From the NCBI RefSeq assembly GCF_017355915.2, contig NZ_JAFEUV020000003.1:318858-382857 (forward strand): DNA of 64,000 nucleotides, in the 5' to 3' direction. Shown one piece after another: positions 59,763 to 64,000 of this stretch. The translations under genes were made by a program, and so were the position numbers. The notes under the pieces were generated by a model. The model did not search any database, was not told where the DNA came from, and worked only from the letters and a program-made list of their open reading frames with translations. Every line of letters begins with the position of its first letter. The first letter of the stretch is position 1. This stretch comes from Telluribacter roseus (GTDB lineage: Bacteria > Bacteroidota > Bacteroidia > Cytophagales > Spirosomataceae).

Positions 59763-62129
59763 ATGTTGTTCTGGCATACCCTTTCTAAATTTATCCTCCG
59801 CAACCGTGCCTGGCTGGCTGGCCTGGTGATCCTGTCTACTGCTTTTATGGGATACAAAGCCAGCAGCATCCGGCTCTCTTACGAACTGGCCAAGATACTA
59901 CCCACCAGCGATCCTAACTTTCAGCTGTACGAACAGTTCAAAGCACGCTACGGCGAGGATGGCAGTGTGATGGTGATTGGTATCGAGACCGATAGCATGT
60001 ACAGCCTGCCGCTGTTTACGGACTGGTATGAGCTCAGCCGGGAGATCAAGAGCATCGACGGCATCAAGAATGTACTCTCCAACGCGGACCTGTTTCAGAT
60101 TGTCCGCAACGACAGCCTCAACCGCTTTGACTTCAAACCACTCACCACGCAGAGGCCCACCACCCAGGCCGAAGTAGATACCATCGCGGCCAAAATCGCG
60201 GCCATGCCTTTCTACCAGGGCTTTGTGGTCAGTGAGGACGGCAAGGCGCACCTGATGGCCGTCACCTTTGATCAGGGCAAGCTCAACAGCAAGAGCCGCA
60301 TTGATATCGCCAGGCAGATCAAGGCTATAGCGCTGGAGTTTGGTGAGAAAAACGGACAGGAAGTACACCTGTCGGGTATGCCTTACATCCGTACAGAGTT
60401 CATGTCGAAGGTAAGCAAGGAGATGAGCCTCTTTATGGGACTGGCTTTCGGCGTTACGGCGCTGATTCTGCTCCTGTTTTTCCGGTCGGTAGTGGTGGCA
60501 CTGGCGGCAATGTTTGTCGTGGGGCTGGGGGTCGTGTGGTCGCTGGGGCTGATCGGTATCTTTGACTTCCGCATCACGCTGCTGTCGGGGCTTATTCCTC
60601 CGCTGCTGATCGTGATCGGTATCCCCAACTGTATCTTCCTGGTCAACAAGTACCACGAAGAGTACGCCCGCAGTGGCGATAAGTTCCAGTCGCTGGCACT
60701 GGCGGTTGAAAAGACGAGCCAGACGGTATTCTGGGCCAACGTCACTACCTTTATTGGCTTTGGCGTATTCTGCTTTACGGGTAGTGCGTTTCTGTCGGAG
60801 TTCGGGTTGGTATCCTCCTTATCGGTCATGATCACTTATGCCCTTTCCATGATCATGATTCCCATTATTTTCAGCCTGCTGCCCCCACCTTCGCCCCGCC
60901 AGATGGGGCACCTGGAGTCGCGCCGGATCAATGCCTTCCTGTCGCTGGTAGGCACTATCGTGCGCGACAGGCGGCCGGTTATCTATACCGTAGTGACCCT
61001 GCTGGTGCTGACCTCCCTCTACGGTATGACCCGCATCACCGCCGTGGGCTACGTGGTAGATGACCTGCCGCAGAACGATCCCATCTTTACCGATCTTAAA
61101 TTCTTCGAGAAGCACTTCAAAGGCGTGATGCCCTTTGAGGTGTCCATTGATACGCAGCGTCCGGGGGGAGTACTTGACCCTACTACCCTGACCAAGATTC
61201 GCCTCATGCAGCGGGAGTTCGAGAAGTACCCCGAGATCACCCGGCCGCTCTCGCTGGTGGAGGCTATTAAGTTTTTCTACCAGTCGTATCGGGGAGGAGA
61301 CCCTAAGTACTACCGGGTGCCCGGCGCGCTCGAGCTTAATAAGCTGGCGGGCTACGCCTCTACCTTCAAGGGCAAAGAGAGCCAGTTTAAGGGATTTATG
61401 GACAGTACCCGTCGTTATACCCGCGTCAGCTTCCAGATTGCCGACGTAGGTACCCGCCGCATCACCGAGCTGTACAACCAGCTGCAGCCCCGGATGGATA
61501 CGATCTTTAACTACGACCAGACTGCTGGTACCTGGGTACCTAAGGAGGAGCGCATAGAGGCGCAGCTAACGGGCAACAGCGTAGTGTTTACCAAAGGCAA
61601 TGATTACCTCAAGCAGAACCTGCTCGAAAGTACCGTCCTGGCCGTAGTACTGATATCGCTGATCATGGCCTTCATATTCGGCAACCTGCGGATGATCCTG
61701 ATTGCCATTATTCCCAGTACGGTACCCCTTATCATCACGGCGGGGCTAATGGGCTTCTTCGATATTCATATCAAGCCTTCCACCATCCTGATATTTAGTA
61801 TCGCCTTTGGTCTGTCGTCGGATGGTACCATCTACTTCCTGACCAAGTACAAAGACGAGCTTCGCACCGGGCGCTACAGCATAGCCGACGCCGTAGCCCG
61901 TACCATCCAGTCGACAGGTATCAGTATGTTCTATACGGCTATTATCCTGTTTGCGGGCTTCTCCATCTTCGGCGCCTCTACCTTTCAGGGTACTGTAGTA
62001 CTGGGTATACTGGTGTCCATCACGCTGCTGATGGGGATGACCTCTAACCTGATCCTGCTGCCGGCGTTCCTGATGTCGCTGGATAAGCGGATGCAGCGGC
62101 GAGAGGCTCGTAAGAAGGCAGTGATTTAG
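59763..62129 (+). CDS. MMPL/RND-superfamily exporter
   Basis: About 788 residues from the ATG at 59763 (a TTG 6 bp upstream is also in frame). It has two repeats, each one helix, a large periplasmic domain and a five-helix sterol-sensing-like bundle: TM1 near residues 15-32, TM2-6 near 220-400, TM7 near 415, TM8-12 near 620-780. It resembles the predicted RND exporters that move lipids or hopanoids (HpnN/MMPL). No periplasmic adaptor or outer-membrane partner is adjacent. Substrate is unknown; nearby sphingolipid synthesis makes a lipid cargo plausible. Confidence 0.9.
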   Translation: MLFWHTLSKFILRNRAWLAGLVILSTAFMGYKASSIRLSYELAKILPTSDPNFQLYEQFKARYGEDGSVMVIGIETDSMYSLPLFTDWYELSREIKSIDGIKNVLSNADLFQIVRNDSLNRFDFKPLTTQRPTTQAEVDTIAAKIAAMPFYQGFVVSEDGKAHLMAVTFDQGKLNSKSRIDIARQIKAIALEFGEKNGQEVHLSGMPYIRTEFMSKVSKEMSLFMGLAFGVTALILLLFFRSVVVALAAMFVVGLGVVWSLGLIGIFDFRITLLSGLIPPLLIVIGIPNCIFLVNKYHEEYARSGDKFQSLALAVEKTSQTVFWANVTTFIGFGVFCFTGSAFLSEFGLVSSLSVMITYALSMIMIPIIFSLLPPPSPRQMGHLESRRINAFLSLVGTIVRDRRPVIYTVVTLLVLTSLYGMTRITAVGYVVDDLPQNDPIFTDLKFFEKHFKGVMPFEVSIDTQRPGGVLDPTTLTKIRLMQREFEKYPEITRPLSLVEAIKFFYQSYRGGDPKYYRVPGALELNKLAGYASTFKGKESQFKGFMDSTRRYTRVSFQIADVGTRRITELYNQLQPRMDTIFNYDQTAGTWVPKEERIEAQLTGNSVVFTKGNDYLKQNLLESTVLAVVLISLIMAFIFGNLRMILIAIIPSTVPLIITAGLMGFFDIHIKPSTILIFSIAFGLSSDGTIYFLTKYKDELRTGRYSIADAVARTIQSTGISMFYTAIILFAGFSIFGASTFQGTVVLGILVSITLLMGMTSNLILLPAFLMSLDKRMQRREARKKAVI

Positions 62130-62148
62130 GCTGTAACTAAGACTTAAT

Positions 62149-62184
62149 AAAAGGGCAGGTACTCAAAAAAGAACCTGCCCTTTT
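62149..62184 (+). terminator. Terminator after the MMPL exporter gene
   Basis: A perfect 12-bp stem, AAAAGGGCAGGT (62149-62160) with ACCTGCCCTTTT (62173-62184). Confidence 0.88.
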
Positions 62185-62241
62185 ACTTGATAGAATATTT
62201 AAAATAATTTAATAACTAAGTAATACTTCATAATAAATATC

Positions 62242-62249
62242 TATTTTTG
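62242..62249 (+). promoter_or_regulatory. -7 box of the terminal hydrolase gene
   Basis: TATTTTTG matches TAnnTTTG in a very AT-rich region, about 75 nt before the ATG. Confidence 0.45.
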
Positions 62250-62323
62250 GAAAAGTACTCTCAGGTTACTACCTGATTTCTTACCACAGCTCTTAAACTC
62301 TATCATTTTTCAAAATCAAGTAT

Positions 62324-64000
62324 ATGAAAAAGCAGTTACTGGTTTACTTACTGGTGCTTTTGGCCAGCACCAGCTATGTAAAAGCCCAGAAGACCCATTG
62401 GTTTAGCGAAGGACTCGGGGCTGGCCCCTGCCACACGTACGGCCGGGAAGCCCTGTACACTGATCAGCTCGCGTACCAGCTCTACAACGGTACCCTGGCC
62501 AAACCCGCCGAGGGAGCCGTACTACTCAACGACCAGCAGGGAAAGCCGGTTACGTGGCAGGCTGTGAAAGCCGATACCGCGCACCGCTTCCGGAGCAACG
62601 CCTTCTCCAATGGCTATCTGTATCTCACCTATAACTCTCCCAAAGCGGAGACTGCCCTGCTTACCGTAACTGGCCATGATATGGTGTATGTCAATGGCGC
62701 TCCCCGCGGGGGTGATATGTACCGCTACGGGTGGATGCACCTGCCGGTACAGCTCAAAAAGGGACAAAATGAGATCTATGTACGCGTAGCCCGCTACGGA
62801 CGCTGGGGCGGTATCACCGCCCGGCTGGAGTTCCCGGAGAAGCCCGTTATGCTGAGCAAGGCGGATATGACTATCCCACACATAGTACCTTCTGAGTCCA
62901 ACGACTCACTCTGGGTAGGTATGGTAGTGATGAATACCACTGACAAACCTCTAACGGGTCTGCAGGCGGTGAGTACTTTGCAGGGACGTGAGGTAGTAAC
63001 TACTCTGCCTGCCATAGCTCCCCTGACTACCCGTAAGGTAGGTTTCAAAGTCAACGCCAGCAATGCCCTCTCCGAAGGAAAGCATACCGCTACCGTGAGC
63101 CTGCGGCAGGGCGGCAAAGTAGTAGACCAGAAAGGATTCGAACTGGAGACCATAGAGAACGGCAAGCATTACAGCCGTACGTTCGTCAGCCACATCGACG
63201 GCAGCGTGCAGTACTACAGCGTGGCACCCCAGCAGAAGCCCGATGGGAAGGCACCGGCCTTGTTCTTCTCGGTACACGGGGCCGAAGTAGAGGCCATTAA
63301 CCAGGCCCGGGCTTACAAACCGAAGGACTGGGGCGTACTGGTAGCGCCTACCAACCGCCGTCCGCGCGGCTTCAACTGGGAGGACTGGGGCAGGCTGGAT
63401 GCGCTGGAAGTACTGGATATCGCCAAAAAGAAATTCAACCCCGATCCGTCGCGTATCTACCTGACGGGCCACTCCATGGGTGGACACGGTACCTGGTTCC
63501 TCGGCGCTACCTACCCTGGCAACTGGGCGGCTATAGCGCCCTCTGCGGGCTATCCGACCCTGGCTGCCTACGGCTCCCACGATGGACAGATACCCGATCA
63601 GGCCCGCTCACCGATGGAGGGTATTCTGCTGCGCGCCAGCAACCCTAGCAATGTACTGGCGCTGGCTACTAACTACAAGCCGCTGGGCGTGTACGTCGTG
63701 CACGGCGATGCCGACCCCGTAGTATCGGTAGAGTACGCCCGCCAGATGCGGAAGCTGCTTGGTACATTTCATACGGACTTTAGCTACTACGAGTACCCCG
63801 GTGGCTCGCACTGGTACAGCGATGAGAGTGTAGACTGGGCACCGCTCTTCCACTTCTTTAGCTGGCACCGCATTCCTAAAGATACCGCCGCTCTTGCGAT
63901 TGATTTTACCACGGCCAATCCGGGCATATCGGGTACCATGCGGTGGGCTACCGTCCACCAGCAGGCTTCGCCCCTGCAGTACAGCCGCATTCAGCTGAAC
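62324..64000 (+). CDS. Secreted prolyl-oligopeptidase-like alpha/beta hydrolase, cut by window end
   Basis: The ATG at 62324 opens MKKQLLVYLLVLLASTSYVKAQ, a signal peptide. 559 codons are present without a stop, so the 3' end lies beyond the window. The N-terminal 270 residues are a beta-sandwich-like region (DMVYVNGAPRGGDMYRYGW). The hydrolase domain follows, with the nucleophile elbow TGHSMGGHGTW (about residues 385-395), VVHGDADPVV for the acid and GGSHWY for the histidine. This is the S9/esterase-D-like group of secreted peptidases or carbohydrate esterases. Substrate unknown. Confidence 0.88.
   Translation, partial: MKKQLLVYLLVLLASTSYVKAQKTHWFSEGLGAGPCHTYGREALYTDQLAYQLYNGTLAKPAEGAVLLNDQQGKPVTWQAVKADTAHRFRSNAFSNGYLYLTYNSPKAETALLTVTGHDMVYVNGAPRGGDMYRYGWMHLPVQLKKGQNEIYVRVARYGRWGGITARLEFPEKPVMLSKADMTIPHIVPSESNDSLWVGMVVMNTTDKPLTGLQAVSTLQGREVVTTLPAIAPLTTRKVGFKVNASNALSEGKHTATVSLRQGGKVVDQKGFELETIENGKHYSRTFVSHIDGSVQYYSVAPQQKPDGKAPALFFSVHGAEVEAINQARAYKPKDWGVLVAPTNRRPRGFNWEDWGRLDALEVLDIAKKKFNPDPSRIYLTGHSMGGHGTWFLGATYPGNWAAIAPSAGYPTLAAYGSHDGQIPDQARSPMEGILLRASNPSNVLALATNYKPLGVYVVHGDADPVVSVEYARQMRKLLGTFHTDFSYYEYPGGSHWYSDESVDWAPLFHFFSWHRIPKDTAALAIDFTTANPGISGTMRWATVHQQASPLQYSRIQLN

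Noticed and set aside
59644-59829. 61-codon frame before the MMPL gene
   Set aside because: It overlaps the exporter start in another frame and has no recognisable features or good start context.
59898-60656. 252-codon open frame antisense to the MMPL exporter
   Set aside because: The product is His/Gln-rich low-complexity sequence typical of a shadow of a membrane protein gene.

Overview
The window looks like a chromosomal segment from a Bacteroidota member, probably order Cytophagales (Spirosoma/Dyadobacter-like). Evidence: a type IX secretion C-terminal sorting domain on the largest protein, several TAnnTTTG -7 boxes with TTTG about 19-20 nt upstream, a Bacteroidota-type serine palmitoyltransferase, a histone H1-like 60-residue nucleoid protein, and an rpsU-xerC pair. 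The host-like DNA is moderately GC-rich and by eye very rich in GTAC/GGTACC. Two stretches depart from this: 5228-5677 and 50737-54567 are more AT-rich. I see no rRNA, tRNA, CRISPR array, insertion sequence or prophage.

Layout. 35-7275: a secreted DUF1080 hydrolase, an McrC without McrB, a kelch protein, an M1 peptidase, an AT-rich DUF4265 gene and a subtilase lipoprotein. 7282-17967: a molybdenum-hydroxylase island (coxG-S-L-M-D-E on the minus strand, an AraC regulator, XdhC, a cysteine desulfurase). CoxL carries the AYRGAGR (form II) loop, so CO is unlikely to be the substrate. 18126-23109: a secreted or periplasmic sugar-type set (Tat isomerase, SMP-30, sulfatase) plus an SDR and an esterase. 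23180-28071: Ppx/GppA, rpsU, xerC, PEP carboxylase. 28496-34688: a phenylalanine/tyrosine catabolic operon (hmgA-hppD-phhA-marR-fahA-flavin reductase) with a terminator-like hairpin in its leader and no maleylacetoacetate isomerase gene. 34858-50052: mixed housekeeping and envelope genes, including tandem nudK paralogues beside a DeoR regulator with a 10-bp phased repeat, ggt, nhaA, meaB, ispD and queA. 50406-55400: an AT-rich island with a 1276-residue BNR/Fn3/T9SS protein between two relics of a type ISP restriction-modification C-terminus. 55516-64000: biotin carboxylase, serine palmitoyltransferase, histone-like protein, MaoC hydratase, an MMPL/RND exporter, and an alpha/beta hydrolase cut by the window end.

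The most unusual signals are non-coding. (1) Two REPIN-like elements (5697-5910, 8445-8577) are built from paired hairpins with the cores GATT-TGC-AATC and GCGTT-NNN-AACGC in inverted order. (2) At least six intergenic inverted-arm elements have arms made of a locus-specific, degenerate short word (for example ATTGAGTGAAT/ATTCACTCAAT, or 20-bp TTAGGTT-type arms around 14023-14290). Words differ between loci but the architecture is shared. (3) A 109-bp direct duplication of the 3' end of the type ISP-tail gene lies on the far side of the large AT-rich gene, recording how that island formed.
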